Positions 8,350 through 17,115 of a stretch of DNA of 61,552 nt are shown here, one piece after another. The notes below the pieces were generated by a model, which saw only the letters and a program-made list of their open reading frames with translations, was not told where the DNA came from and ran no database searches. How positions within the stretch are numbered: the stretch's first letter is position 1; every line of letters begins with the position of its first letter. A program made the translations under genes and the position numbers. The DNA is from Bradyrhizobium sp. RD5-C2 (GTDB taxonomy: Bacteria > Pseudomonadota > Alphaproteobacteria > Rhizobiales > Xanthobacteraceae), in assembly GCF_019972155.1 (NCBI RefSeq), contig NZ_BOVL01000020.1:20574-82125 (forward strand), in the 5' to 3' direction.

Positions 8350-9093
8350 TCAGACGCCGAGATAGGTATGCAGCTTGTCCATGTTGGCCGACAGCTCCGA
8401 ATTGGCGAAGCCGTCGATCACCTTGCCGTGCTCGACGATGTAGTAGCGGTCGGCAACGGTCGAGGCGAAGCGGAAATTCTGTTCGACCAGCAGGATAGTG
8501 AATCCCTGCGACTTCAGGCGCGCAATGGTGTGCCCGATCTGCTGAATGATGACCGGCGCCAACCCTTCGGTGGGCTCGTCCAGCATCAGGAAGCGCGCGC
8601 CGGTGCGCAGGATGCGCGCAATCGCCAGCATCTGCTGCTCGCCGCCCGAGAGCTTGGTGCCCTGGCTGTTGAGCCGCTCCTTCAGGTTGGGAAACAGCGT
8701 GAAGATCTGGTCGAGCGGCAGGCCGCCCGGACGCACCACCGGCGGCAGCAGCAAATTCTCGCGCACGTCGAGGCTCGAGAAGATGCCGCGCTCCTCGGGG
8801 CAGAATGCGATGCCGAGCCGCGCGATGCGGTCGGAGGTGGCGCGGATGATCTCCTTGTTGTCGAAACGGATCGAGCCGGAGCGCTTGTTGATGACGCCCA
8901 TGATCGACTTCAAGGTCGTGGTCTTGCCGGCGCCGTTGCGGCCGAGCAGCGTCACCACCTCGCCGGCCCTCACGTTGAAATTGATGCCGTGAAGAATGTG
9001 GGATTCGCCGTACCAGGCCTGCAGGTCGCCCACCGTCAGCACCTCGGCGCCGGCCGCAGCCACGGGCCTCTCCGCCAGTTTTGCCTCAGCCAT
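8350..9093 (-). CDS. livF: branched-chain amino acid ABC transporter ATP-binding protein LivF
   Basis: A 247-residue ABC ATPase. Walker A is GRNGAGKTT (51-59), the signature is LSGGEQQM, and Walker B is FLMLDEPTEGLAP, with an H-loop replaced by Q in VEQNFRFA, the usual LivF form. The C-terminus has the short LivF tail with HTYLGV and no additional domain. Its ATG overlaps the last 8 nt of livG, indicating translational coupling. With LivG it powers the LivHM permease. Confidence 0.94.
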   Translation of the reverse strand: MAEAKLAERPVAAAGAEVLTVGDLQAWYGESHILHGINFNVRAGEVVTLLGRNGAGKTTTLKSIMGVINKRSGSIRFDNKEIIRATSDRIARLGIAFCPEERGIFSSLDVRENLLLPPVVRPGGLPLDQIFTLFPNLKERLNSQGTKLSGGEQQMLAIARILRTGARFLMLDEPTEGLAPVIIQQIGHTIARLKSQGFTILLVEQNFRFASTVADRYYIVEHGKVIDGFANSELSANMDKLHTYLGV

Positions 9094-9841
9094 GACCCGC
9101 TCCCAGATAGGCTTCCTTCACGCGCTCGTCCTTGGAGAGGTCGGCGTAGTTGCCCTCAGCCAGCACCTGCCCGCGCGTCAACACGGTGATGATGTCGGAG
9201 AGGTTGGCCACCACCGAGAGGTTATGTTCGACCATCAGGATGGTGTATTTGGCGGAGATCCGCTTGATCAGCGCGGCGATCTTGTCGATGTCCTCGTGGC
9301 CCATGCCGGCCATCGGTTCGTCGAGCAGCATCATCTCGGGGTCGAGCGCGAGCGTCGTTGCAATTTCAAGTGCGCGCTTGCGGCCGTACGGCATCTCGAC
9401 CGCCGGGGTGTTGGCGAATTCGCTCAAGCCGACGTCGTTCAGCAGTTCATGGGCGCGCGGATTGAAGCGGTCGAGCACGGTCTTCGAGCGCCAGAAATCG
9501 AATGACGCGCCGTGCTGGCGCTGCAGCGCCACGCGGACGTTTTCCAGCGCGGTCAGATGCGGAAATACCGCCGAAATCTGGAACGAGCGGACCAGCCCGA
9601 GCCGCGCCACGTCGGCCGGCGGCATCGCGGTGATGTCCTGGCCCTTGTAGCGAATCTGCCCGCCCGTCGGCTTCAGGAATTTGGTCAGCAGATTGAAACA
9701 GGTGGTCTTGCCGGCGCCGTTCGGCCCGATCAACGCATGGATGCTGCCGCGACGCACCTTCAGCGCAACGTCGCGAACGGCAAAGAAACCCGCGAATTCC
9801 TTGGTCAATCCGCTGGTTTCGAGAATGAACTCATCGGCCAA
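9086..9841 (-). CDS. livG: branched-chain amino acid ABC transporter ATP-binding protein LivG
   Basis: ABC ATPase of about 251 residues and first gene of the operon. Walker A is GPNGAGKTT (39-47), and Walker B is MMLLDEPMAGMGHED, ending with the VEHNLSVV switch-histidine segment. The canonical LSGGQ signature is not intact; the equivalent stretch reads MPYGRKRALEIA, as in several rhizobial LivG proteins. I choose TTG at 9841, which follows GGGGGA with a 6-nt spacer and yields the normal LivG N-terminus. ATG codons at 9862 and 9976 extend the frame but lack ribosome sites. Confidence 0.9.
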   Translation of the reverse strand: MADEFILETSGLTKEFAGFFAVRDVALKVRRGSIHALIGPNGAGKTTCFNLLTKFLKPTGGQIRYKGQDITAMPPADVARLGLVRSFQISAVFPHLTALENVRVALQRQHGASFDFWRSKTVLDRFNPRAHELLNDVGLSEFANTPAVEMPYGRKRALEIATTLALDPEMMLLDEPMAGMGHEDIDKIAALIKRISAKYTILMVEHNLSVVANLSDIITVLTRGQVLAEGNYADLSKDERVKEAYLGAGHG

Positions 9842-10181
9842 ATAGATTCCCCCATACGCCATCGCCGCGAAGCCCGTCGCCCGCGTGGCCAGCTCTTTTT
9901 CATGTTCGACAGGTTGTCCGTACGTCTTGGAAACCGTCCGGGGGCCTGTCGCCTCCGGGCCGGAATATGCCGTCATCTGTGGCGGTTACGCAAGGTGGAA
10001 AGCTGTGCAGTGCAGTATTGGCACGACCAGTTCCGGTTGATCCTTAGTCGAATGGCCTTCGAGCGCGCTTTGCGCCTCGGAAAGCCGTCATTAAGGCTGT
10101 TTTGCTCCTGACTTTCCTTTTCATAGAATATTTCCGCCTCTCGCCGAAGCTCTCGCCATAGTATTAAGGGCGGCCAGGGCC
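9842..10181. other. intergenic region between livG and the PAS pair
   Basis: A 340-bp divergent intergenic region holding the promoters of the liv operon (minus strand) and of the PAS genes (plus strand). The part next to livG is open as an N-terminal extension of that gene (to 9976). I see no separate gene, terminator or convincing operator here. Confidence 0.5.
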
Positions 10182-10784
10182 TTGCATTTCGAGAGCACCA
10201 ATTCCTCGGTCATCAAGTCGATCCGGCAACGTGATTTTCTCAACACGTGGCTGCGACTTTATGCCCGTGGCCAGACCATCCCGCGGATCGATGAATTTCA
10301 GCCGGAGCGGATCGAGGAAGATCTGCCTGACACCGTGTTCTTCACCGTCGATGCGGCAGCGCAGCCGCCGCAACTGACGATCGAGAGCGACGGCACGCGG
10401 ATGGCCACAGCCTACGGACACAGCGGCAAGGGCCGCCTGCTCGACGACTATCTCGGACCGCGGCTCGCGCCGGTCGTGATGCCGGTCTACCATGAATGCA
10501 TCGCGCGGCGGCTGCCCGCCTACACCATCACCGATATCGACGACATCTACGGTCACGTCGTGGCCTATGAACGGCTGCTGCTGCCGTTCTCGGACGGCGG
10601 TGCCGTCACGCATCTTGTCGCATCGCTTAAGACGATCAGCGACAACGGCAGTTTCGAGATCCGCAATCTGATGCGCGGCAACGAGACGCTGCCGAACTTC
10701 AAGCTGTGCGCGATCATCGACCGCGACCTGTTCCACCGTGCCCCCGGTCGCATCCCGCCCGCGGATGTGCTCGAGTTCGGCTAG
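10182..10784 (+). CDS. PAS_5 domain protein, first of a tandem pair
   Basis: A 200-residue soluble protein of the alphaproteobacterial PAS_5 family (MopJ-like), a single PAS-type sensor module without an output domain. Family features are FLNTWLRLYARGQTIPRIDEF near the start, LGPRLAPVVMPVYHECI in the middle and the core strand YERLLLPFSDGG at about 125-136. Start is TTG (10182), as no ATG fits. It is 3 nt upstream of a paralogue sharing the same segment order, so they form an operon. Ligand and partner are unknown. Confidence 0.8.
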   Translation: MHFESTNSSVIKSIRQRDFLNTWLRLYARGQTIPRIDEFQPERIEEDLPDTVFFTVDAAAQPPQLTIESDGTRMATAYGHSGKGRLLDDYLGPRLAPVVMPVYHECIARRLPAYTITDIDDIYGHVVAYERLLLPFSDGGAVTHLVASLKTISDNGSFEIRNLMRGNETLPNFKLCAIIDRDLFHRAPGRIPPADVLEFG

Positions 10785-10787
10785 CTC

Positions 10788-11405
10788 ATGCCATTCAGAA
10801 GCGCCGATCCATCGGTGGTCAAATCGATCACGCAGCGGGTGCTGCTGAACGCCTGGCTGCGCGCGCTGCGCATGCCGGACACCCTCCCCCTGCTGTGCGA
10901 TTTCCACACCGACGGCACCGCCGACGAGCGGGCCGACATGATGGGTTTTGATGTCGTCGGCAGCGGCGACGCCGCACGCTTCATGATCACGCAGGAAGGT
11001 GCGCGGCTGACGACGGCCTATGGCAACGAGCATGTCGAGCCGCGGCTGCGCACCAACCGCTATCTCGACGACGCGATCGGCCCCGAGCGCTACGCCGGCG
11101 TGATCCTGTCCTATCGTGCCTGCCTCGCGCGCAAGCGTCCGACCTACACGGTTGCGGAGGTCACCGACGCCGACGGCAAGGATGTCTCCTATGAGCGGTT
11201 GCTGCTGCCGTTCGGACGCGGCGACACCGTCGAGCACATCATCGGCTCGTACAAGGCGATCAGCATCGAGGGCGGCTTTCGGCTGCACAATCTGATGGGC
11301 GTGAAGGCGAAGGCCGTGCCGGTCGTCACCGTGCGGGCGGTGATCGATCGCAGGTTCGTGCCGGCGGATCGTCCGGCGAGCCATGATTCAGTCGAGCTGA
11401 TCTAG
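10788..11405 (+). CDS. PAS_5 domain protein, second of a tandem pair
   Basis: A 205-residue paralogue of the preceding gene. Shared landmarks are VVKSITQRVLLNAWLRA at the N-terminus (VIKSIRQRDFLNTWLRL in the first copy) and the identical YERLLLPF core. They differ in the middle, where this copy has the longer TTAYGNEHVEPRLRTNRYLD segment. The pair most likely arose by tandem duplication followed by divergence. It ends 14 nt before the convergent HWE kinase gene. No catalytic or DNA-binding motif is visible. Confidence 0.8.
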   Translation: MPFRSADPSVVKSITQRVLLNAWLRALRMPDTLPLLCDFHTDGTADERADMMGFDVVGSGDAARFMITQEGARLTTAYGNEHVEPRLRTNRYLDDAIGPERYAGVILSYRACLARKRPTYTVAEVTDADGKDVSYERLLLPFGRGDTVEHIIGSYKAISIEGGFRLHNLMGVKAKAVPVVTVRAVIDRRFVPADRPASHDSVELI

Positions 11406-11419
11406 GCCCGTGCAAAGCC

Positions 11420-12526
11420 TCAGACTGCAAGACGATCTAAAGGCACCGTAACCCTCAACCTGAGCCCGCTCGGCAGCCAACTGTGCTCAACCTTGCCGCC
11501 GAGCTGATCAGAAATGCTGCGCTCGGCAAGCACGCTCCCAAAGCCCTTGGCTGATGGCGGAGCGACAATTGCGGGGCCGCCTGTTTCCTTCCAATCAAGT
11601 TGCAAGTTGTCGCCCTCAGTCGCCCATGTGACACTGATCGAACCGGTCGGCTCCGATAGCGCGCCATACTTGGCCGCATTCGTCGTGGTTTCGTGCAGCG
11701 CGAGAGCGAGACCGGTCACGGCCATAACACCCACGGGCACAGTGGGGCCCCCTAGGATGATGCGTTCGCGAGACGTGTCATCTTCGTACGGTCGCAAGAC
11801 CGTTCGCACGACGTCTCCCACGGTCGTTCGCTCGCTGTGCGTCTCCGTACCCATAATCCCGGGACGGATTAGATCCTTGGCTTGCATGAGAGCGTTCAGA
11901 CGGCCTCGTAAGGATTGAGCCATTTCCTGCGGCGTTCGAGCTGACCGAGCGCTCAGACTTATGATGCCCTGGAAAACGGCAAACATGTTCTTTACGCGAT
12001 GGTTTGCCTCCCGAGCGAGCAGCCGTTGGCGCTCTTGCGCAGCTACACGTTCGGTCGTCTCACTGACGATGCAAAGTACACCGCCAATTTCGCCCGCCAG
12101 TTTTTGAACAGGAGAATAGGAGATGTCGAAGTAAACTGTTTCCGGGTAGCCGTGACGCTCAATGTAGAAGGGACGATCCTTGGCGAAGACTGTTTCGCCG
12201 GTATTGAGGACGCCTCTCAGTAGCGGTTCTAAATCATCCCACAACTCGGCCCAATTCTCGCGTGCGGGCCGTCCAAGAGCCGTTGGGTGCTTCTGACCTA
12301 TCGACGGTGCATAGGCGTCATTGTATAGCGCCACAAACTCCGGCCCCCAGAACAGCACTATCTGTGCTTTTGCCGGCAGCATAAGGCTGACTGCACTCTT
12401 GAGGTGTGCAGGCCAGTCCGCGATTGGTCCCAAGCTGGTGGCGGACCAGTCAAGAGACCTAATGAGTGCGGCAGCTTCGCCCCCACCTTGGGGAAAATCG
12501 CCTTCGACGTTGCGAGCGGTGCCCAT
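11420..12526 (-). CDS. PAS-HWE family sensor histidine kinase
   Basis: A cytoplasmic histidine kinase of about 368 residues without membrane helices. Residues 20-160 form a PAS domain with the rhizobial pattern SLDWSATSLGPIADWP. The HWE kinase core follows: H-box ANHRVKNMF (H176), N-box LHETTTNAAKYGALS (N283) and the W-x-E block DWKETGGP that names the family. The G box is KGFGSVL. I use ATG 12526; a TTG at 12586 would add 20 residues. HWE kinases act in light, redox and general-stress signalling. No response regulator is adjacent. Its base composition is visibly less G+C-rich than its neighbours, which hints at transfer. Confidence 0.88.
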   Translation of the reverse strand: MGTARNVEGDFPQGGGEAAALIRSLDWSATSLGPIADWPAHLKSAVSLMLPAKAQIVLFWGPEFVALYNDAYAPSIGQKHPTALGRPARENWAELWDDLEPLLRGVLNTGETVFAKDRPFYIERHGYPETVYFDISYSPVQKLAGEIGGVLCIVSETTERVAAQERQRLLAREANHRVKNMFAVFQGIISLSARSARTPQEMAQSLRGRLNALMQAKDLIRPGIMGTETHSERTTVGDVVRTVLRPYEDDTSRERIILGGPTVPVGVMAVTGLALALHETTTNAAKYGALSEPTGSISVTWATEGDNLQLDWKETGGPAIVAPPSAKGFGSVLAERSISDQLGGKVEHSWLPSGLRLRVTVPLDRLAV

Positions 12527-12705
12527 GGCGTTCAACAAGCAGATTTTACCATCGGGAACAAGGCTCGCGACACCAGCCTGTGTCAAGTCCGCTGCGGGTC
12601 ATTTTCGACGGTCTCAGCGGGGACTATTGCCAGGTTGATGTCCGCTTCTGCCCGTGCGCGCCGGGGAGCCGAGTCAAACTCCCAAACTGGGTCGCGCCGA
12701 ACGCG

Positions 12706-13089
12706 TCAGCCTTTCTTGCGCGCCTTCGCCGGCACTTCCTTGGCGTAGATATCCGGCTTGAAGCCGACAACGCGCTTCGACCCGAGATCGAGCACCGGGC
12801 GCTTGATCATCGAGGGCTGCTCGGCCATCAGCGCCAGCGCCTTACGCTCGTTCAGTCCTTCCTTGTCGGCATCGGGCAGCTTCTTGAAGGTCGTGCCGGC
12901 GCGGTTGAGCAGCGTCTCCCAGCCGACCTCGTCGCTCCACTGCTTGAGCTTGTCCTTGGCGATCCCGGCGGTCTTGTAGTCGTGGAAGTCATAGCCGACG
13001 CCGTGATCGTCGAGCCAGGCGCGCGCCTTCTTCATGGTGTCGCAGTTCTTGATGCCGTAGATGGTGATCGTCAAAGCCGTTCCCCGCAT
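12706..13089 (-). CDS. ArsC/Spx family protein, YffB type
   Basis: A 127-residue thioredoxin-fold protein of the ArsC family. The N-terminal YGIKNCDTMKKARAWL contains the single redox cysteine (C16) followed by D-T-M-K, the same order as E. coli YffB, and the C-terminal half has IKRPVLD, the family arginine-proline. It lacks the additional cysteines of true arsenate reductases, so it is better regarded as a glutathione-dependent thiol reductase of unknown substrate. A TTG five codons in, with GGGGAA upstream, is an alternative start. Confidence 0.88.
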   Translation of the reverse strand: MRGTALTITIYGIKNCDTMKKARAWLDDHGVGYDFHDYKTAGIAKDKLKQWSDEVGWETLLNRAGTTFKKLPDADKEGLNERKALALMAEQPSMIKRPVLDLGSKRVVGFKPDIYAKEVPAKARKKG

Positions 13090-13152
13090 GCGATTGCGGC
13101 GGAGAAACTAGCCTCACTGCAACGGCAGCGCCAGATCAGACCGCGCCGCGAG

Positions 13153-13306
13153 GACGTGAAGAAGGCGTAGTGCCCATACTCGGTGTCGTCCCCCGGCTCG
13201 ACCGGGGGACCCAGTACGCCGCGGCTTCTCCGTATCTCACAGCCGCCTCTGGAATACTGGATCGCCCGGTCCATGTGCGCAATTGCGCACAGGCCGGGCG
13301 ATGACA
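13153..13306. repeat. intergenic palindromic repeat, copy 2 (inverted relative to copy 1)
   Basis: Matches the reverse complement of 1170-1311, starting with GACGTGAAGAAGGCGTAG, then CATACTCGGTGTCGTC, the CCCCCGG/CCGGGGG hairpin, the CCCAGTACGCCGCGGCTTCT spacer and the CGCCCGG/CCGGGCG hairpin. Unlike copy 1, the last hairpin is lengthened by a perfect palindrome, TGTGCGC-AATT-GCGCACA (13274-13291). It fills most of the gap between the yffB-like and cytochrome P460 genes, and no gene is visible in the rest of that gap. Confidence 0.75.
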
Positions 13307-13353
13307 GCGGGGTTATGGCGAGAAAACAGTCTCCACACCGATATCAGTGGCAC

Positions 13354-13863
13354 TCAATGCGCATCATGCGTGAAGACGAAATCGTGATCGCTGGCATGAG
13401 CCTCGTGACAGGCGAAGCACGTCTCGTGCTGGGCGGCATCGACCGGCTTGCCGTCGATGAAGCGGCCAAAGCCCCAGCCGCCGGTCGAGGCATATTTGGC
13501 GGAGTCCTTGACCATGACCTGGACAGTGGTCGCCTGCCCCGTGATGAACGCACCGTTGAGGCCCGCAACCGGCTTGCGCTTCCAGGCGAGCTTGACCAGC
13601 ACGGTACCGTCGGGGAATCGCGCGGCGCCGTCCTGATAGGCCTTCACGGCGGTCGCATTGCCGAGCACGCTGCGCAGTTCGTCGAGCCCGGTCTCCTCGC
13701 CGACCGCGATCAGCTTCCAGTCGCGATAACCGTCCGGAATCTTCACGCCGAAGATCGGCGATGCCAGCGCCGCATCGTCGGCATGTCCGACGGCGAACGG
13801 CAATGACGCGCTGATGCAGGCTGCCGCGATCGCGGCAGCTGCCCATTTCACAAACTGTCTCAT
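13354..13863 (-). CDS. cytochrome P460 family protein
   Basis: An exported haem protein of about 169 residues. It begins with a Sec signal peptide (MRQFVKWAAAAIAAACISAS, cleavage near GHA); the frame is open 21 codons further upstream but those residues do not form part of the signal. The C-terminus has the covalent haem-c site CFACHEAHASDHDF, and the centre has FPDGTVLVKLAWKRK and GWGFGRFIDGK, typical of the P460 fold. Family members oxidise hydroxylamine or detoxify NO, while many are uncharacterised periplasmic cytochromes. Convergent arrangement is absent: the hydrolase gene upstream is on the same strand. Confidence 0.85.
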   Translation of the reverse strand: MRQFVKWAAAAIAAACISASLPFAVGHADDAALASPIFGVKIPDGYRDWKLIAVGEETGLDELRSVLGNATAVKAYQDGAARFPDGTVLVKLAWKRKPVAGLNGAFITGQATTVQVMVKDSAKYASTGGWGFGRFIDGKPVDAAQHETCFACHEAHASDHDFVFTHDAH

Positions 13864-13942
13864 GATCCGTGATCCGCGCTCTCGATTCTTGTTTGACGCG
13901 TTTTCTTCACGCGAACCGGTATCCACTTCGCTCGAAAACGCT

Positions 13943-14989
13943 CTAGGCCTTGCTGACGTCGATGATGGCCTGCGTGAAGGCCTGCGGCGCTTCCTGCGGC
14001 AGGTTGTGGCCGATGCCGCCAGTCAGGGTCCTATGCTCGTAATGCCCGGAGAACTTCTTGGCATAGGCCGCCGGCTCCGGATGCGGCGCGCCATTGGCAT
14101 CGCCCTCCATCGTGATGGTCGGGATCGCGATGACGGGCGCCTGGGCCAGCGTTTTCTCGAAGGCGTCGTACTTTGCCTCGCCCTCGGCGAGACCGAGCCG
14201 CCAGCGATAGTTGTGGATCACGATATCGACATGGTCGGGGTTCTCGAACGCAGCCGCGCTGCGGTCATAGGTGGCATCGTCGAACTTCCACTGCGGCGAG
14301 GCGAGCTGCCAGATCAGCTTGTTAAAGTCGTGCCGGTTCTTGCCATAGCCCTCACGGCCGCGCTCAGTCGCGAAATAGAACTGGTACCACCATTGCAGCT
14401 CGGCCTTCGGCGGCAGCGGCATCTTGCCGGCCGCCTGGCTGCCGATCAGATAGCCGCTGACCGACACCATGGCCTTGCAGCGCTCGGGCCACAGCACCGC
14501 CATGATGTTGGCAGTGCGCGCACCCCAATCATAGCCGCCGAGCACAGCCTTCTCGATCTTCAAGGCATCCATCAAGGCAATGATGTCGGCGGCGACCGCG
14601 ACCGGCTGGCCGCTGCGCATCGTGTCGCTCGCGAGGAAACGCGTGGTGCCATAGCCGCGCAGATGCGGCACGATCACGCGGTAGCCGGCCTCGGCCAGCG
14701 CCGGCGCGACGTCGGCATAGCTGTGGATATCGTAGGGCCAGCCGTGCAGCAGGATCACTGCGGGACCGGTGGCCGGCCCCATCTCGACATAGCCAGTATC
14801 GAGCGCGCCGGCATTGATCTGCTTGACCGGACCGATCGTGGTGTGGCTACCGGCCTTGACCGCGGGCAACGCCGCCTTGGTCTGAGCTTGGGCTTGGGCC
14901 GATCCAATGAAGCCGAGCTTGCTAGCGGCGAGGATCCCGCCGGCGATGCCGAGGAAGTGGCGGCGTTGCTGATTGACGGATTGGGACAT
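13943..14989 (-). CDS. Tat-exported alpha/beta hydrolase, epoxide hydrolase-like
   Basis: A 348-residue alpha/beta hydrolase with a twin-arginine signal (QQRRHFLGIAGGILAAS, cleavage near AQA). The oxyanion motif is LLHGWPYD (81-88), and the nucleophile elbow is GGYDWGARTA with Asp154, which marks epoxide hydrolases and haloalkane dehalogenases rather than serine esterases. The base histidine is in GGIGHNLPQE near the C-terminus. The substrate cannot be read from the sequence. It lies 79 nt upstream of the cytochrome P460 gene, so the two may be co-transcribed periplasmic proteins. Confidence 0.88.
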   Translation of the reverse strand: MSQSVNQQRRHFLGIAGGILAASKLGFIGSAQAQAQTKAALPAVKAGSHTTIGPVKQINAGALDTGYVEMGPATGPAVILLHGWPYDIHSYADVAPALAEAGYRVIVPHLRGYGTTRFLASDTMRSGQPVAVAADIIALMDALKIEKAVLGGYDWGARTANIMAVLWPERCKAMVSVSGYLIGSQAAGKMPLPPKAELQWWYQFYFATERGREGYGKNRHDFNKLIWQLASPQWKFDDATYDRSAAAFENPDHVDIVIHNYRWRLGLAEGEAKYDAFEKTLAQAPVIAIPTITMEGDANGAPHPEPAAYAKKFSGHYEHRTLTGGIGHNLPQEAPQAFTQAIIDVSKA

Positions 14990-15153
14990 GGCGATCTCCT
15001 TAAGTCTGGTGTCGGGATCGACTATCGCAGAGACCGCCCCCGTCCGCTTTCAGAGGGCGTGGATTTATCCTTCAGACCGTCGTGATTTTGGCCCCACGCC
15101 GCCTGTGCTAGGTTCCGCCCCGCATTCAGCCGCCGGCCGCCGGACTCTTCGAT

Positions 15154-16707
15154 TTGACCTACCATTTCAACGACTTGACCCTCGATTCCGAGCGCCGGGA
15201 GCTGCGCCGCGGCGATGCCCTGGTGGCCGTCGAGCCGCAGGTCTTCGATCTGCTCGAGTTCCTGATCCGCGCCCGCGACCGCGTGGTCAGCCGCGACGAG
15301 GTGCTGGCGGCGGTCTGGCACGGGCGGATCGTCTCGGAAGCGACGCTCTCCAGCCGGGTCAATGCGGCACGAACCGCGATCGGCGACAATGGCGAGGAGC
15401 AACGGCTGATCCGCACCCTGCCCCGCAAAGGCCTCCGCTTTGTCGGCGATGTCAGGGAGGAGAGCACGCCCGATCATCCGGCTGCGGACAAAGCCACCGC
15501 GTCACGTCCGAGCGAGGGTCCGTCGATTGCGGTGCTGCCGTTCACCAATATGAGCGGCGACCCCGAGCAGGATTATTTCGCCGACGGAATCGCCGAGGAC
15601 ATCACCACCGCGCTGGCACGCTGCAGCCGCCTCACCGTGATCGCGCGCAACTCCGCCTTCACCTACAAGGGCAAGGCGGTCGATATCCGCCAGGTCGGGC
15701 GCGATCTCGGCGTCGGCTATGTGCTCGAAGGCAGCGTCCGCCGAGGCGGCGACCGCCTCCGCATCACCGGACAGCTGATCGACGCCGTCTCCGGCGCGCA
15801 TCTGTGGGCCGACCGCTTCGACGGCGCGGCGACCGACGTGTTCGACCTGCAGGACCGCATCACCGAGAACGTGGTCGGCGCGATCGAGCCGACCTTGCTG
15901 GTCGCCGAAGCCGAGCGGGTGCGGACGGCGCCGCCGGACCGGCTCGACGCCTACGACCTGCTGCTGCGCGCCTACAGTCTGAGGTATCAGTTCACGCCCG
16001 AGAGCATGGAAGCCGCGCTCGATTGTCTCGACCAGGCGCTGGCACTCTACCCCTCTTACGCGCCGGCGCTGGCGGCGTCGGCCTATTGCCATGCGATGCG
16101 TCATGTCCAGGGTTGGCTGAAGCCGAACGACGCCTACCGGGAACGCGCGGTCATGCAGGCTTGGCGCGCGGTCGAGCTCGCGCCGGGCGACCCGCAAGTG
16201 CTGTGGATGGCGGCGTTCGCGATCTGGAACATGGCCGACGAGATCGAGCCCGCGCGCGAATTGTTCGAGCGGTCGCTTGCGATCAACCCGAACTCGGCGA
16301 TGGCGCTCGTGCTCTGCGGCTGGATCGAGGCGATGCGCGGCAACCAGCAGGCCGGACGCGCCATGATCGAGCGCGCACAGCGGCTGAACCCGCGCGACCC
16401 GCGCGGCTGGTTCGCCTCAGCCGCGCTCGCAATCTGCGCGGTGCTCGACCAGAATTTTGCCGAAGCGGTGATGTGGGCCGACAAGGCCCTGGCGCAGAAC
16501 CGCCGCTTCGCGGTGGCGCTGCGCGTCCTGATCGTGGCGCTGGTGAAGACCGGCGAGAGCGAGCGCGCGACCCAGATCGCGCGCGAACTGCTCAAGGTCG
16601 ATCCGGAGTTCACGATCTCCGGATTCCTGGCGCGCATCCCCTTCCCGGTGGAAGCGATGTCCGCGATCTATCGCGAGACGCTGAAGGCAGCCGGCGTCCC
16701 GGACTGA
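15154..16707 (+). CDS. winged-helix regulator with TolB-like and TPR domains (CadC-like, soluble)
   Basis: A 517-residue regulator. Residues 1-97 are an OmpR/CadC-type winged helix (LVAVEPQVFDLLEFLIRARD, VSRDEVLAAVW, IRTLPRKGLRFVG). Residues 125-250 form a TolB-like/FlgO domain: IAVLPFTNMSGDPEQDYFAD, ITTALARCSRLTVIARNSAF, YVLEGSVRRGGD. The rest, to the C-terminus, is a TPR array (about 265-500). Unlike CadC there is no membrane helix between the DNA-binding and sensory parts. Start is TTG. It diverges from the hydrolase gene. Targets unknown. Confidence 0.88.
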   Translation: MTYHFNDLTLDSERRELRRGDALVAVEPQVFDLLEFLIRARDRVVSRDEVLAAVWHGRIVSEATLSSRVNAARTAIGDNGEEQRLIRTLPRKGLRFVGDVREESTPDHPAADKATASRPSEGPSIAVLPFTNMSGDPEQDYFADGIAEDITTALARCSRLTVIARNSAFTYKGKAVDIRQVGRDLGVGYVLEGSVRRGGDRLRITGQLIDAVSGAHLWADRFDGAATDVFDLQDRITENVVGAIEPTLLVAEAERVRTAPPDRLDAYDLLLRAYSLRYQFTPESMEAALDCLDQALALYPSYAPALAASAYCHAMRHVQGWLKPNDAYRERAVMQAWRAVELAPGDPQVLWMAAFAIWNMADEIEPARELFERSLAINPNSAMALVLCGWIEAMRGNQQAGRAMIERAQRLNPRDPRGWFASAALAICAVLDQNFAEAVMWADKALAQNRRFAVALRVLIVALVKTGESERATQIARELLKVDPEFTISGFLARIPFPVEAMSAIYRETLKAAGVPD

Positions 16708-17115
16708 CATCGCTCTGAGGACGCTGCGATCGTGCACCCGTGGTGCGCCGCGCGGCTTGCCTGGCAGCATCGGCCTCAGTGCATCCCTCGTCGTCGAGTA
16801 CGTAGCGCATGATTCAGCCCGCTTCGGTCAAAGATTTGAATCATGGCTCGGCAGTCAGGCTCAATGAGCCGTGCCGACGGGAGCGGTCGCGATGTGCCCG
16901 GAAGCGGACGCATAATGCCCACCTTGAGTTTTGCCGAGTTTGACCCGAAGCCGACATCACCGGTCACTCACTCATCATGCCGGCCCGCGAGCCAGAAGGC
17001 GGAGTCCGTTGACCTAGATCAACAGAGCTTCGCGACGTTTTGTCCTACCTAACCTCCGGCTCCCACATCTCGTCGACTCGGTTCACCCGGCAAGGCTAAG
17101 CGGAGGAAATATCTC
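16708..17115. other. intergenic region upstream of the sulfatase operon
   Basis: About 400 bp without a credible gene. It contains the end of the regulator transcript and, in its last 110 bp, a FixK/FNR-type box at 17009-17022. Open frames here are arginine-rich or compositionally random and do not resemble proteins. Confidence 0.6.
17009..17022. promoter_or_regulatory. FixK/FNR-type box
   Basis: TTGACCTAGATCAA, a 14-bp palindrome of the form TTGAC-N4-ATCAA, matching the FixK2/FNR consensus of rhizobia. Its centre is about 100 bp before the sulfatase ATG, leaving room for a start site about 40 bp downstream, the usual activating position. It suggests induction under low oxygen. The match is exact, but a single site of this length can occur by chance. 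Confidence 0.6.
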
